Source: Allium sativum (lineage: Eukaryota; Streptophyta; Magnoliopsida; Asparagales; Amaryllidaceae). From it: a stretch of DNA of 64,000 nt. Within the stretch, counting starts at the first letter, position 1. Every line of letters starts with the position of its first letter. The position numbers and the translations under genes were made by a program. A model generated the notes under the pieces. That model had not been told where the DNA came from, ran no database searches, and saw only the letters and a program-made list of their open reading frames with translations. Where the stretch lies: the NCBI GenBank assembly GCA_030737875.1, contig CM060922.1, positions 303,791,456-303,855,455 on the forward strand. Reading direction: 5' to 3'. Shown piece after piece: positions 9,980 to 22,405 of the stretch.

Positions 9980-12900
9980 CTACTTGGGCTTTGGGGACGA
10001 TCTCAGCTTCTTCTCCTTCCTTTTCTTCTCCATCTCCTCCTTGCCGGCATCATTTTTATCATGTTTCCTCTTCTTCTTGTCAGAAGGAGGATCCATTGGA
10101 AGGTTGGCAGACTGGGCTGCAAGCTACGTAGTTATCGATTTACCAGACAACTTTATGACCATCCCAGAACCAGGAGCAGCTACAGAGATTGGTTGTACAT
10201 TTAGAGGCTATTGTTCCTCTATTTTCAGAGCCAACTGTTTATCCCTCTTTGCCTTGATTTCAGTCAGAGTCTCGCTGTCACCATCTTTGATCTCCCCTAT
10301 GATGTCTACATTCTCCTATTTGTCCTCGTCACCGTCATCGCTATCATCAAGAGCTCTAATAATTTCAGCATAATTTGGAGCATCCGTGCTCAATACCCCA
10401 GTAGCATCCTTAGTTGTCTTAACCCCATTTTGCTTAGGATCTTCGGGGATAATTTTAGTAACTAGGGGCATGCTGACCTTCTCAGCCTCAGCCCGCTTTT
10501 CTGTAATCTCCTCGATAGATTTGAGACCTATATTTTGAGAAGCAACAGTAATTAGTTTGGGAGAAAGTGTGGCTTTTTAAATTGATTGCTCTGCAATACG
10601 ATGACAAGTTATAATAGCTTTGACAAATTGTGGAGAAAATGTGGAGATACCTTCCGCTGATCCTTTAGCCAAAGCTGCAGTGGAAGCCCCAACAACTGGA
10701 AGAGCTGGGGCTTCAGAGATCAAAGGATCATCTAGACTGTATTCCTCAACTTTAGAAGTTTTTGGTTCTGGTGCTGAGCTAGAACCCTCATCGATTTTGG
10801 ATTTGCCCTTGAGATCAGATTTCCCTTTCTCTATGGCCTCTCGGATCGTACGTCTACCTTCTGCCAAAGCTTCAGGCTCCCCACCGTTAAGGAAAGTCTT
10901 CATAAGTTGTCCTTCGTCAATTTCATCAACTTGTAACCGCTGCTTTTCTCCCTCGACTATCATATCCCAGACATTAACTAAAGTGGTGTTATAATCCTGG
11001 ATCCAAGAGATGTCTCAGGTTCGAATAACCTGAGCAAAAAAGTCCATAGCAGCTCCTCAAATCCTTCTATCTCCTCCTTGGCTACGGCAAGATTAGCAGT
11101 GGCAGTAGAGGCTGACTCAAGGGCGGTATTGGCATTACTCTCGGCAAGAGCTACCCGTTCCTCGGCGTGGGCGAGTCTGTCGTTCAAGCTTGTCTTCTCT
11201 TTTTCCCAGGCAGCCCTTTCTGTAGCAAAGCGATCTTGTGTAGCTTTCAGTTCAGCATTAGCGAGTTTAAGATCCTCAATTTCCTTCTTTAAAGCCACAC
11301 GTTCTTGGCTATTCGAATCAAGCTCGTGATGAAAGCGCTTCTAGGCATTCTCTAACTCAGTCTTAAAATTGTTAGCATCCCGCTGAGCCAAAGCAAGAAG
11401 AGCTTGTGTATCCTCAAGATCCTATATTGCTTTATTCCTGGCCCTGGTGTCATTATCAATTTTTACTCTGGCCCTAGCCGCTTCCGTCTCTAGAGTACAA
11501 ATAACATCGGAAAGATTTTTGGCATGTTTCTTCATTATCTTATATTGCTTGGCTACATGGGCGATGTGCCCCACAACTTCGACATCCCAATCCTCAGGAA
11601 CCAGTTCTAAGTCTGGGACGAAAACCATTCTCTCAAAATAAATCTTGGGAAAATGTTTCCGCAAGCGCTCCAGTTTTGCCTTATTGTCAGGAGCCAAGGC
11701 CACCTCTTGTGTAGTAGATGATTCTAAATGTCGCTGACCCGAAGAAACAAGAGCAGTTTTCTCTTTCTCTTTGCCTTTTCTTGGTTCCTTCTGTCTGTCC
11801 TTGGGTTCCTGATGCTTTTTAGAAGATTTGATGTAGGGAGGTAAGCCTTTTGGAGGAGCTGGAGCCTTGGGAATCTCTTTTACCCCTAGTATGTGGCATT
11901 TGGTGACTATGCGACTTCCCGGGATCATTTTTAGAAGGAGAGCGAGAGCGCAGGGAATGAGGTTGATAGGAATCGTGGCGTCTTTGACTATCCCTCCACG
12001 ACTGTCGCTGCGATCGTGCTCGGACACGAAAGAAAGCCTGGGAGTATCCTCGCGAAGAGCGAGGGGAAGAGTAAGAGTAACGACGGGGCATGTTTCCTGC
12101 AGAAAATAACAAGTGGGAATACAGATTATGAATATGATTAGTGTATCAGTATCGTAACAAGTGGTGCATGTAGTGTATGTGTGCTCGTGTAATCCCCCCT
12201 AACAGACCAGGGCCCGAAGTTTTGCTCGTCTACACAGTTTCTTTCTCTTTAGTAGGGGAGGTTTCTCCCTCGGAGGTAGGGAAGAATGGTTCCCCTCCAA
12301 AATCTCCAGAGGTATAGAGGTCATCTGGCTAAGGGATCTTGTCTAAACCCTCACGTATCTGCTCATCTATTAACGAAGGTTCAACTAGTGGTGGAGTCTT
12401 TGCGGGAGACTGTCCTTAGCGGAAGGGATGTCTTCCGGCTCGCTAACCTGAGTTTCGTCTTCTCTATACACATTTAGATCCTCGTCATCCAAATTGATCA
12501 TTGGGTGAAGTACTCTTAGGAATCTCAACAGCCTTCACAGCTACTGTGGTCCCTTCTCTCCTGGCTGGGGGCACGTTACTAGACTCCCCAAGAGCAGGGG
12601 GCATATATTTGTATGGCCTGCCACCCATACCAAGTCCGAATCTCATGTCCAGAAGACGGTGTTTGTGGAGATTCTCTTCGGTAATACACTTCTTGATTCT
12701 TAAGAAATCTGAGTTACTTTTGAGGAGGCAGGACAGTCGGTCTTCATATATCGAACCTTTTGTTTTTGCAAATTGTGATCTGTACAGAAAAAAGGAACAC
12801 GTTAGTACTTTGATTATGCAATTAGGACATGCATCGACGGACTTAAAGCCTACTTGATTGTAGCCACTTCCTCGCCCATCTAGCTTGATCCTTTATGTAA

Positions 12901-13573
12901 ACCAATCAGATTTGGCATCCCCTATGTTGCTATGACCGTCTGATAAAACCTTCCTTTTGGCCACTGATTCAAAGAAAGTGAAATTTGGAGTCCCTGTGGA
13001 ACGGTGTTTGAAATGGTAATTAAATTTCATGCCCTTGAAAGTGAGCTCAATCTGTAGAATCTCTGCATACGCAAAGAGTGTACAAAGCCGCGTAAGCATT
13101 AGGATGGAGTTGCATGGGGTAATGTGCAGTCATCTTAAGGTTTCAACGACGATTTGGGGAAATGGAGGAACAGCTCCTACCCAGCACATGAGCCTGTTGA
13201 CAGTCATATACCCTTTTGGGGCAAAATGAGGCCTATCTCCATCTTCTAGAATTTTCACATTGTCCCAAGGAATCCCATGTCTTAAGCATATCTTCTTAAG
13301 TCTTATATCATCCAATTTGGAAGCTAGAGAATCAGTGACCTTCTCTTTCTCTACTTCCTTAACACCTGAGATCTCGTCAGGAGCCCGATCATTTTCTTCT
13401 TCCTCTTCTTCAAGCGATGTGCTCTTAGAAGAAATCGACTCTGTATCTATCTCATACTCGGAACCAAAATTACTCCAGTCTGAACCTGACGGGAGTACGT
13501 CGGGATTGTGATATTTGGAGGACTCTGGATCTGCTCTCATCTCGGATACTCTTGAGTAGCGTCTATCTGACAT
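9980..13573 (-). pseudogene. Antisense accessory ORF region of the Tat element (Transposase_28-like, coiled coil)
   Basis: On the strand opposite gag-pol, several minus frames line up. The likely start is the ATG at 13573 (MSDRRYSRVSEMR). The N-terminal part (13130-13573) has an acidic Ser/Glu run and ends CWVGAVPPFPQIVVETL. After one frame break, 12893-13120 continues with LHPNAYAAL and LTFKGMKFNYHFK, in the order of the plant 'putative gypsy type transposon' domain (Pfam Transposase_28). Further down come an Arg/Ser-rich segment (about 11930-12110), a long Lys/Glu/Ala-rich probable coiled coil (10577-12027) and a Lys-rich tail ending PKPK at 9980. Acceptor-like sites (for example at about 12097, CTGCAG on the minus strand) suggest introns, but stops and frameshifts also show decay. 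The function is unknown; similar antisense ORFs occur in Grande and Retand. Confidence 0.75.
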
Positions 13574-15090
13574 GACTGTTTTGGCGAGTAAACATGAAGG
13601 ATTATGATACAATTGCCCATGAACCCTGTGCATGTGCATGTGGTAATGTGTGCAAATGTGCATAAAACTAGAAAAATAGAAACACAAAGTAAAATTGGAT
13701 AAGTGTAATATTGGTCACTGTATGGCACTGAGTTATGTTGTTGTTCCATCCAGAAAGTTCATCTCAAAGGCTCTAATCTAACTGTCCATTAATATACCAG
13801 GATGGCATTGCATTTTTACGATAACGTGTGTATCAGATCGTTAGTTAAGATGGTCTGTTATAATTTTGAGGTTCGAATCATGGTTTAGATATCGGGTCGT
13901 GAAACGGAAACCAGCTCGTGAATGACGGATCATCCACAAGTCACGCTAGTGGAGGAACTTCGGCTCGTGAGACAGGCCTCGGATCGTGGGATATTCTAGT
14001 TCGTGACCCATTCTGCTTTACCTGAACGGATCGTGAAGGACCCCCACGATCCACTTTACTTCATGTTGCCACAAACCTATACTCCCCCCATTCCTATGAT
14101 TCGATCCACTGTCCAACTTAACACTTCACCTCTGTCCCTGGTCTATCCACCCCCATGAACTACTGCTCATCATCACGCCCGAACCGCTATTTCACCTCCT
14201 CCGCCTCTTTATTATTACGAGTCAAATCATCGCCCCGTTCAAGAATTGAGCTTCATTGGAACCCATTATCCTTCCAACCAGTTCCTCTACTCGCGAGGTC
14301 ATCTCCACAAATAAACCTCCAATCCATCTTCCGCCTTCATGAATTCCTCCCATGGGTCCACGTCCCTCTCAACTGTTCCTCAAAAGATTCGAATATAGAA
14401 AATCAACAAAAATGAGGGGGAAAACCTATTTAACTTGCCAAGTAAGCGGTCTCAGGGTATTATGGGTTTGAGAGGATGTTCAAAATATGGTTTTGGATTT
14501 GGGAGGTATGAAGAATGATGACGATTAAAGAAGAAAGTGAAAAAGTTAAAGGAGGAGGTGAAAACAGTTTATATAGCCAAGGAGAAGACTTTTGACCTTC
14601 CCTTTTTTGTCTCATACGGCTCGGCAGGCTTGATGGGCCACAAACATTCAGAAAGCCCACCACGGTTCGTACATGGGCCTCCTCAGACAACGGTCCGAAG
14701 CACATAGGACGGTTCTATTCAAATGCATTGAATAGTTTACTGTGAACCATGGCACAAAATGGCGATCCGGACTTTGACATGACTACTAAAGCTAGAGTTC
14801 CAAACTTACAGAAGCATGAAAGTTATTAAACACCAATTTCTCACAAAAAAAGTTTTAAAGCTTACTTGACAAGTTGATCGCGATATGTTCCAGAATCTAA
14901 AAAGATGAAAATTGGCCAATGAATAAAGAAATAATTGGAAACCGAGCAGTATATTTATGCTCTTCAAAGTGTGTAACCCTTCGAAACAGTGCGATGTTAT
15001 AGACAAATACGGCTATTGATTCCCATCACTTCATGAAAAGATAGTTCAGCAATTTCGAAGCATGTTCCATCTCTGATAAAACATACTTCG
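13574..15090. other. Tat element spacer between antisense ORF and 3' LTR
   Basis: No supported coding region is visible. The sequence contains several GATCGTG / TCGTGA-type words (13890-14060), similar in style to words in the LTRs, and a CT-rich stretch. It would serve as promoter region for the antisense ORF if that is transcribed. Confidence 0.5.
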
Positions 15091-15101
15091 AGGGGGCAAA
15101 A
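15091..15101 (+). promoter_or_regulatory. Polypurine tract of the Tat element
   Basis: AGGGGGCAAAA lies directly before the 3' LTR start TGTTGG, the expected plus-strand priming site. Confidence 0.85.
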
Positions 15102-15810
15102 TGTTGGCTAGCTTTTTGGACCAAGCCACCTAGACACACACGTAAGTCTAATGTGAAGTCTTGCTCGAGAAGCCATCCTAGTCCGCTCGTGGTCCCCTCT
15201 CCATCCTCAGTTCATGGTCCTCGTCCGTTCCCTTCGACTCGTGATGCCCCTCTCGCGATCCTGCTCTTGGTATCCTCACCACGAATCGCCTCGCGCCAGT
15301 GCTTCACAATCTGATTTCAAAGATGGAGATATTAGCCACGACTAGGTCTTCCACGACCCGCAAATTAAGGACCCTGCGACATCTGTCCATAACCACCATA
15401 TTGGCCATTTCTTTACCCACTCACGAATCAATCCAAGATCCTCGGGATCTGTGCCATGTGTGACCACGAACCACCTAGAGATATTACCTATAAATGGCCC
15501 TACGCTTAACATTTTTCGGGATCTTTTGGCAATTATGAGTGTTGTTATCACCATTGTTGCTTCTCCATTATTTCTGGTCAGTGTTATTACAAAATTATTG
15601 AGTGAATTATCATTTTGATTGTGAGATTGAGAAATTTTTTTGATTGTACTTGCATTCTACGTACAATCAAAGATATATAAAGTGGACGTAGGCTCGTTAA
15701 CGCCGAATCACTATAAATCTTATGTGCTCTCTTTGTTTTCTTTCATTTCTAGATATTAATCTCTGCAAAATCAGTTAGCTTGGGTGTTAGAGCCATTTTT
15801 GGATCTAACA
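15102..15810 (+). repeat. 3' LTR of the Tat-type element
   Basis: This 709-base direct repeat of 1932-2640 begins TGTTGG, ends TAACA and is followed by the TSD GTTAT at 15811-15815. It contains the AAAGTGGACGTAGG block at 15677-15690. Confidence 0.96.
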
Positions 15811-15815
15811 GTTAT

Positions 15816-16283
15816 ACTTGAATTATTTAATAAATTATTGGGATTAAATAGTTATATTTATGTGTTTATTACGAAGTGACTTACTTGAAATAAGTTTAAT
15901 CCTAATTCGGGTGTTTTGTGTATTTTGCATGGAACGCCCGAGTTAGGTCGTTAGTATTCTAGGCTTAAAGTTTTCAGCTCGCAAAACTGGAAAGAAACGT
16001 GAAGACGCAAGACACTTATGCGCGCGCAAGTCCCGACAAATCCATAATTTTATTTTAAAATTTCATGTATATAATTTATATTTCTTCCGCTACACGAATA
16101 ATTTTGTATAACTCTAATTTTGTATATAAATTTCCGCTATGAGAGGACATTGTTGTGTTTTCCGTGTTGTGATTCTGTGTTATTTCTGTTAAACCCGTAA
16201 GCTAAACTAACTATCTGCCATTTTGAACTTTCTGAGTTGGTTTAATTACCGACTTGGAGTGGTCAAAAAGGCAGGTTGTTACA
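15816..16283 (+). repeat. Probable LTR 3' end (long-LTR family)
   Basis: The segment ends GGTTTAATTACC, then GGTCAAAAAGGCAGG, then TTGTTACA at 16283. The LTR ending at 55346 has the same order of words (GTTTAATTACC, GGTCAAAAAGCC, GTCGTTACA). The Tat element lies immediately to its left. Any remaining 5' part on the other side of the Tat element would be at most a few bases. Confidence 0.65.
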
Positions 16284-17459
16284 GCAGTACACTAAGAAAA
16301 TGTGTCCATGGGAATTTGTGATTGCTCGTGGTAATACACCTCAGGTATTTAACATTGATTTCTCCTTATTTGCATTGTATTATTATTAAATAGTATAAAA
16401 CACTAGATGGTTTGTATATTATAAACTTTGTCTGTTAAGTAAATTGGAGCCTGTAAATGAATGGTTAACATCAGTTTATTGTAAATTAACATATTGTTAA
16501 CATCAATTTATTCGTACCTACATAACTGGGTATTTAACAGAGTGTAGCCTACAACCATGGGTTGAGCTGTTGCCTGTGAATAAACTGGAGCTTATTGAAA
16601 AATTGAATTTTTCGAGTGACATGCATAAATGATTTAATTTCATGACATGTGTACATGACATAAAGAAGGTTAATCATACATAATATAATATAAGAAGAAA
16701 TGCTCTGTCCTTTAGAAACCAAGATTACATGTTACTAATATCTAGGATTTGTATACAAGCCTATCTAGACAAGATTTAACCTCAATTTTTCTGTTGCGCA
16801 TCACTATATATATTTAAGTTATTTTCTGTTGCATCTTCTCAGTGATTGAATTAGATTTATTGAAAATCAAAGACCAATTACTCACTTGTTTGCAAACTTC
16901 TGCTTATTATTTTATGTTAATATAAACTGTATTAAACCCTATGTGTTTCATTAGCTGTTGATGTAGTCAAGTGGTATGAATAAAATGTTTTTTGTTTTTG
17001 ATTGCAATATCATCAAAGCACATCATAACAAATGGTTGCAATATACAAGTTTAGAACTGGCCTAGAAAATGCAAATTAGTGGGTTAGCAAATAAATGTTA
17101 TCGCAGAAGCAACTGTTTCGTCTACTACTGTTATTATAGTGCATTATGTACCTTTGGAAGCAGATGCTGGGAAGGTTTGGGTTGATCAATTGTGGATGCT
17201 AAAGTTGTTCTATATTGGCTTAAGATATCTATACTATTGGAAAAGTGGTTGGAAAAGCTTTTGCTTGGCACAAAGAATTTGTCTCTTTTGATTAGTACAT
17301 ACATATGCACTTATTATATGTGTTATAGATTTTGTTATGTTTTGTAACAATTTTTGATTTTTTGAATGTATTATAATTATTATTTGCGAAATATTAGTCT
17401 TAATTGTAATATTATGAAATTTGAAGTTAATAGCAGTTGTGAAAAGATGACTTATGATT
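16284..17459. other. AT-rich stretch, one possible small exon
   Basis: Bases 16287-16342 read YTKKMCPWEFVIARGNTPQ without a stop and end CAG before GTATTT, like an exon followed by a donor. I do not recognise the protein and find no partner exons. The rest is AT-rich without coding signal. Confidence 0.3.
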
Positions 17460-17864
17460 GTTTGTAGCAGTTGCAAAAATATTTAGTTGTTGTAGATCCT
17501 GCTGCAACCATAATTAACGGTTGTTAAAAGTACTAATTGCAAGTGTCCTAAACAGTTGTAAATACATCTTTTACAACTATGAAAAGCAGTTGGAATAGAT
17601 TCTATTGCAAGAGCAAAATGTTGCAAAATGGGATTAGCGCAATTGTATTGTCAGTGTGATAACCTTTACGGCAACTTGTCGATAACAGTTGTAAAACAAT
17701 TTCCACAATTGCTAGTAGCAGTTATGAATAATACTTTTACAACTGCCAAAATTAGTTGTAAAATAATTCATCTATTACAACTATGAAGATAGGGACTGGT
17801 GGTTGCCAGTTGTAATAGATATATTACAACTGTTTTTGACAGAAAGGGTATTTCCGTTGTAGTG
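17460..17864 (-). mobile_element. CACTA-like element terminus with subterminal repeats
   Basis: The segment ends TTCCGTTGTAGTG at 17864, which read from the other strand is CACTACAACGGAAATACCC, a CACTA-type terminal inverted repeat. Inside are more than ten copies of a CAGTTGTAA / TTACAACTG word in both orientations, the dense subterminal repeats expected of CACTA (En/Spm) elements. No matching left terminus and no TNP2-type transposase is seen, so this is a non-autonomous or truncated copy. Confidence 0.75.
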
Positions 17865-19767
17865 CTACAAGATAAGATTTTAAGCTCTAAGATGATTTAT
17901 TGGACATGGTATTAATTATGGTAATTACTACCCTATTCCTATCAAAGATTTAATTACGTAACTGCCATATACCATTAGTGACCATAAAAGTCGCTTTTCC
18001 TAAGGCAATTGTAACGACCCGGATTTTTGGTCGATTAATTATAAATATTTATATTATTTTAAATATTGAATGATAATATAAATCAATTTTTATATTGAGT
18101 TATCAATTTAATAATAGATAATACAATTTACTTCGAATATATATAATTATCGTAATACGAGAATCTGGAATAATTCAATTCGAAATTAAAACCGAGTCAA
18201 AACAGTTCAGATAATTAATCAAAACTCTATTTGAATAGAAACGATAATAATAATAATTTATTATCGAGAAATTTATTTGTTGTGAATTTAAATTATATTA
18301 TATCAATTTAAATTGATATCTTCTCTATACAGTTGAATTAGGCTTCGGAGTCTGTCCCAGTGTGTTCAGAATAGTGGTATAACCCTAGGGATGCCAGTTG
18401 TTGTGCTCAAACAGGAGTTCGAAATATCGTGATATTTTAAACTAAATAAATTGTATCGGTTCAATTCAAACCAAAATAAATAAATAAATAAATAAAGGTT
18501 TCCTTCCCTCTAAGCTAACGAGGTACACTGCAAAGTCTTCCTCTACCTCATATTTATGCCTAACCTACTTGTACGTTTGAAAACCGACGTTGTTTCTATC
18601 CCCTTTATTTTCATCTATATATATTACGCATTTTAATTCTTCTGGCCATCCCAAATCCTCAAAGCATTTAAAAGCTATTTCTTTGATTTTATTCCAGGTC
18701 GAAAATCATAAATCCGAATTAAAGTCATGCCTTTTCTTTTTAATTCCTCAAATCGAAAATTCAAAAGCTTTATAAAAAGAAAAAAGGGATTCGAATGGAA
18801 ACTAGGGAAGCTTAATCTTTGGTCTTCAAATGAGCTGAGCCTCAACATCTCTTACTCGCGAATGCTACCTGGCGAGTTCATACTTTTCACAGCAAATTAG
18901 GGTTTCGATGTTTGGTGATTTTACCGTCGATTTGTGAAGTGATTCGCGCAATGAAGGATGGCATGCAGGTAGTGGGATTGTGGAGCAAAGATTGCTGTAA
19001 ATTGAAGAGCTTCGGCTCCAAAACGGTTCGCAACCTACTTGCGTTCAGGCCAAAGTCGCAATTTACATAAGGGGTTCGAGTCTAATGAGATGGTGCTAGG
19101 GTGGCGAAGCTAGGATAGAAGAAGGCTTTGGTGAAGTTTGTTTGTGATTTCCTTAAAGATGGAGGATGTATGGATGGAAGGAGGCCACGATGGATGTAAG
19201 GGATACTGTTGATAGAAGAGACAGTGGACAGTCATGGCATATACAAGGAAGTTCTGTGTAGTTAATTCGGGAAGATGAAGTTAAAAAGGCAATTAAGGTA
19301 ATTTATTTGTTAATTAAATAATTAGTGAATTTATGGATATTCTATAAATCAGTAGCATAAAGAATTTGTAATTTATTTTTATAGTGACAGATTGAAACGA
19401 AACCAATGGTGATGGACTCGTATTCGTGAGGCTATGCTATGAAATTTCAGTGTCGATCGAGTTAGTGACAACACAACAAGGTATACCTTTTTAGAATTTG
19501 AAATATATAGAGAATTTATTCATTTATGTTAAGTAGTTAGTTTAAATTAATAATCATGTAATCATTAAATTTAATAAATTATCATAGGTGCTTGATAACT
19601 TCATAGCCAACGATATGGAATTAAATTGGATGTTCGGCAAAGGAAAAATACACGGTGAGTAAACTCACTCTCTGGATTCATTTATAATTTATTACAAACG
19701 AATTTTTATTTTAATAATTTTTATATGTTGTTGTTGGTTGTTTGGATGCATTAAAATATTATTGTGG

Positions 19768-19768
<1 letters not shown>

Positions 19769-19803
<35 letters not shown>

Positions 19804-19842
19804 GTGTGTGTGTATTAGTTATATAGGCTTGGTGGTTGTGGT

Positions 19843-19880
<38 letters not shown>
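19769..19880. repeat. (TA)n, (TG)n and (AT)n microsatellites
   Basis: Runs of (TA)n at 19769-19799, (TG)n at 19800-19813 and (AT)n at 19845-19880 lie inside the long solo LTR. Confidence 0.95.
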
Positions 19881-19886
<6 letters not shown>

Positions 19887-20109
19887 TTGGATATTTCCCC
19901 CAGTACCATTAGCGGATGCCCGCAGTATCATTAGCGGATGACCCTATGCGCCCCACAATATGATAGTGGATGACCTTCTATACCGTGGTATCCTGCCTTG
20001 AAGCAGGATGGGTATTATTTATGTTCGCTAAGTTTATGGATGCAGGAAAACAGGTTAGAGGGATCCAACTGGATTTCTTAAAATTTATTATTTATTTGTT
20101 TTTTGTCTT

Positions 20110-20111
<2 letters not shown>

Positions 20112-20148
<37 letters not shown>
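20112..20148. repeat. (AT)n microsatellite
   Basis: An uninterrupted run of AT dinucleotides lies inside the long solo LTR. Confidence 0.95.
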
Positions 20149-20151
<3 letters not shown>

Positions 20152-21904
20152 TATATGATGTGTTAGAAAACATGTGATTGATAATTGGGTGTTTGGATGA
20201 CTAATTATCAATGGGCCTAAATGTAGATTTATAAAATTATCATGAAAAGGGATTTTGAGATTTAAAAGGGGAAATCTATTTTATTTTTTAAAATAGAATT
20301 TGAATTTCGAATGGGCTATAAAAATATTAACTTGTTTTGAACAATAAAAATGAGTGGTGAATTCATAAACGATGTTTATAAATTAAATAGAATAATTTTC
20401 ATTGGATAATACGGGGAATTGTAATGAATTTATGAACGGTGTTTATAAATTAAATAGAATAATTTTCATTTGGTAATGTGGAAAATGTAAATTCAAATGT
20501 GAATTTAAAAAAAGGGAATTGAAATTTGTTTTAAAAAAAGAACGATGAAATCTATTATGATGTTCAAAAGGTAAATTGAATTAAAATAAATCTGCATGGA
20601 TTTATGATTTGAATTCGATTAGATCAAATTATTTAAAAATATTTCAGAAAAGATATTAGGATTGTATTAAACAGAAGTTTAATTTTAAATATGAAAATAG
20701 ATTCACTGTAACGACCCGTATTCTATGTATCGAAGGATCGTAGAACATTTATTTCTTTTTCATATGAGGTCGTATAGTCGTGTAACTTTGGGGAACGTCT
20801 ATTGGGGTCATTTCCCATGTTCACGATTTTTGCCGATTTTTAAATGGCCGTTTTGCCCCTAGCTGATCTTGTTTCAGCCATAACTTTTGATTGGTAAGGA
20901 GTTTTGACCTGAAACCACTTCCATTGGATTTGGATGATGGTTTATATTTCCGTAGAGTGGTCACATTAGCCAAACGGACTCACAGTTTGGGAGATATGGC
21001 TAAAACAAGGTTTAGAAGGTGAAAAACTGCTTAAGTGGGCTGATTAGGGTAATTAGCAAATGGGCCCATAACCCATTTCGAGATTAGGGTTATGGGGAGG
21101 CTGAAATGAGTTACGTTTTCATTCTACTACAGTTTTCTAGCCTCATTTACCTCTTAGAAACCCTAATAATGGCCTCCACCTTCTAATTTCATCCTAAATC
21201 GGTCTTTAATCAACGATTAAGCTAATTAGCACCAAATCAAGGCAGATCAACATCAAATTAGAGGAAAAGGCTGCTGTTTGCATTGTAATTCATGCCATTT
21301 AAAGAATCATTTCAGATCTGAGTTTATATTTTGGGTAAGGTGAGTGATTTGCATTGTTTTTCACTACTTACGGCTAATTAGGGGTGATTAGTGATAATTA
21401 ACGAAATTATGACTCAGAAAAATATGGAAAAATTTGTAAAATTCTAAAATATTATTTTACGGATCTGATAAAAATTTGGGTTAATTTGGACATGTTTTAC
21501 TAATCGTATGGTTAAATCATGATTAAGGAGATTAATTGGAAAACATGGGTTTTGGGTATGTTTGATCCTTATTAGCATGTTAAATTTGTTGTTTTAGTGT
21601 TTGTGGTTGATTATACATATTGCTATAACTGTTTGGAATGTTTTATGATTGCTTAGCAAAGTTAGAATGGTTGAAAACGCCATCGTGTGGCATAGGTCGC
21701 TGGAAAAGTTGCGGAATATTGTGCAGGAACCAGATCGGATCGCCCCTTCCGAACCGACCCGTTCGTGACCCCCGAACCAATCGTGGCCACCCATCATGAG
21801 CCACTCTAGTACTTAACTGCTCCTGCTCAAGCACCATGAACCGATCCAATGAAGGGCGAGTACCATGAACCGATGAGTGTCACGAACCAGCGAGCACCAG
21901 GGTA

Positions 21905-21984
21905 CCACGACTCGAACCACTGGAGGAAGGACACCACGACCCTAACCGCTAGAGGAAGGACACCACGACCCGAACTGATCTGGA
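21905..21984 (+). repeat. 29-base minisatellite in 5' LTR
   Basis: About 2.8 copies of a unit starting CCACGAC and ending GGAGGAAGGACA, with units at 21905, 21934 and 21963. The same array is present in the 3' LTR from 29102. Confidence 0.9.
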
Positions 21985-22277
21985 GAGGGTGCTACGAACC
22001 AAACCTCTTGATGACCACGAACCAGATCTGCTCACGAACCGACGGGGAACCCGAGCCTAGATGATGATCACGAACCGAATGGAGACCGATCCAGAGGAGA
22101 CCAAAAACCCGAGATGCAAAGGTAGTCCAAATAGGAAGTAGAACTCAGGATCCAGTTAGGAACCAAAGAGTTAACTTCATGAATTGGGCTTTGCTGCGGG
22201 ACATATACTAAGGGGTTACCGACGTCCATAACTTTGATTCACCACCAAGACGAATGTTAGGCTACGGATCAGTGCAG

Positions 22278-22405
22278 TGGGGTAGTTACTACTCCATGGG
22301 GCAGAGTGATCCAGTGCAGTGAAGTCGTCATGACTTCATGGAGCAGAGTGGACATAGCAAGGACTAGTGGCTATGGATCAGTGCAGTGGAGTCACTATGA
22401 CTCCA
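22278..22405 (+). repeat. Three hairpin-forming units in 5' LTR
   Basis: Three related palindromes, each preceded by GTGCAG and followed by TGGxGC(A/G)GAGTG: TGGGGTAGTTACTACTCCA (22278-22296), TGAAGTCGTCATGACTTCA (22320-22338) and TGGAGTCACTATGACTCCA (22387-22405). Base changes in one arm are matched in the other, so pairing is kept. Confidence 0.9.

Larger units (their letters stand above)
1932..15810 (+). mobile_element. Tat-type Ty3/Gypsy LTR retrotransposon, complete but decayed
   Basis: Two 709-base LTRs (1932-2640 and 15102-15810) are flanked by the 5-base TSD GTTAT (1927-1931 and 15811-15815). In order, the element has a primer-binding-site candidate, gag, protease, reverse transcriptase, RNase H, a second archaeal-type RNase H and integrase. 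A long region with antisense ORFs, a polypurine tract at 15091-15101 and the 3' LTR follow. The double RNase H and the antisense ORF downstream of pol are known features of Tat-lineage elements such as Grande and Retand. All reading frames carry stops or frameshifts. By eye the LTRs agree at roughly nine bases in ten over their first 240 bases, so the insertion is not recent. The 5' LTR begins TATTGG where the 3' LTR begins TGTTGG. Confidence 0.95.

Noticed and set aside
10211..11329. Plus-strand ORFs at 9984-10373, 10211-10465, 10620-10994 and 11078-11329
   Set aside because: They are shadows of the minus-strand Lys/Glu/Ala-rich coiled-coil frames.
16289..17864. CACTA element starting at the CACTAAG at 16289
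   Set aside because: Beyond the five bases CACTA the left string does not match the right terminal repeat, and the flanks GTA and CTA differ.
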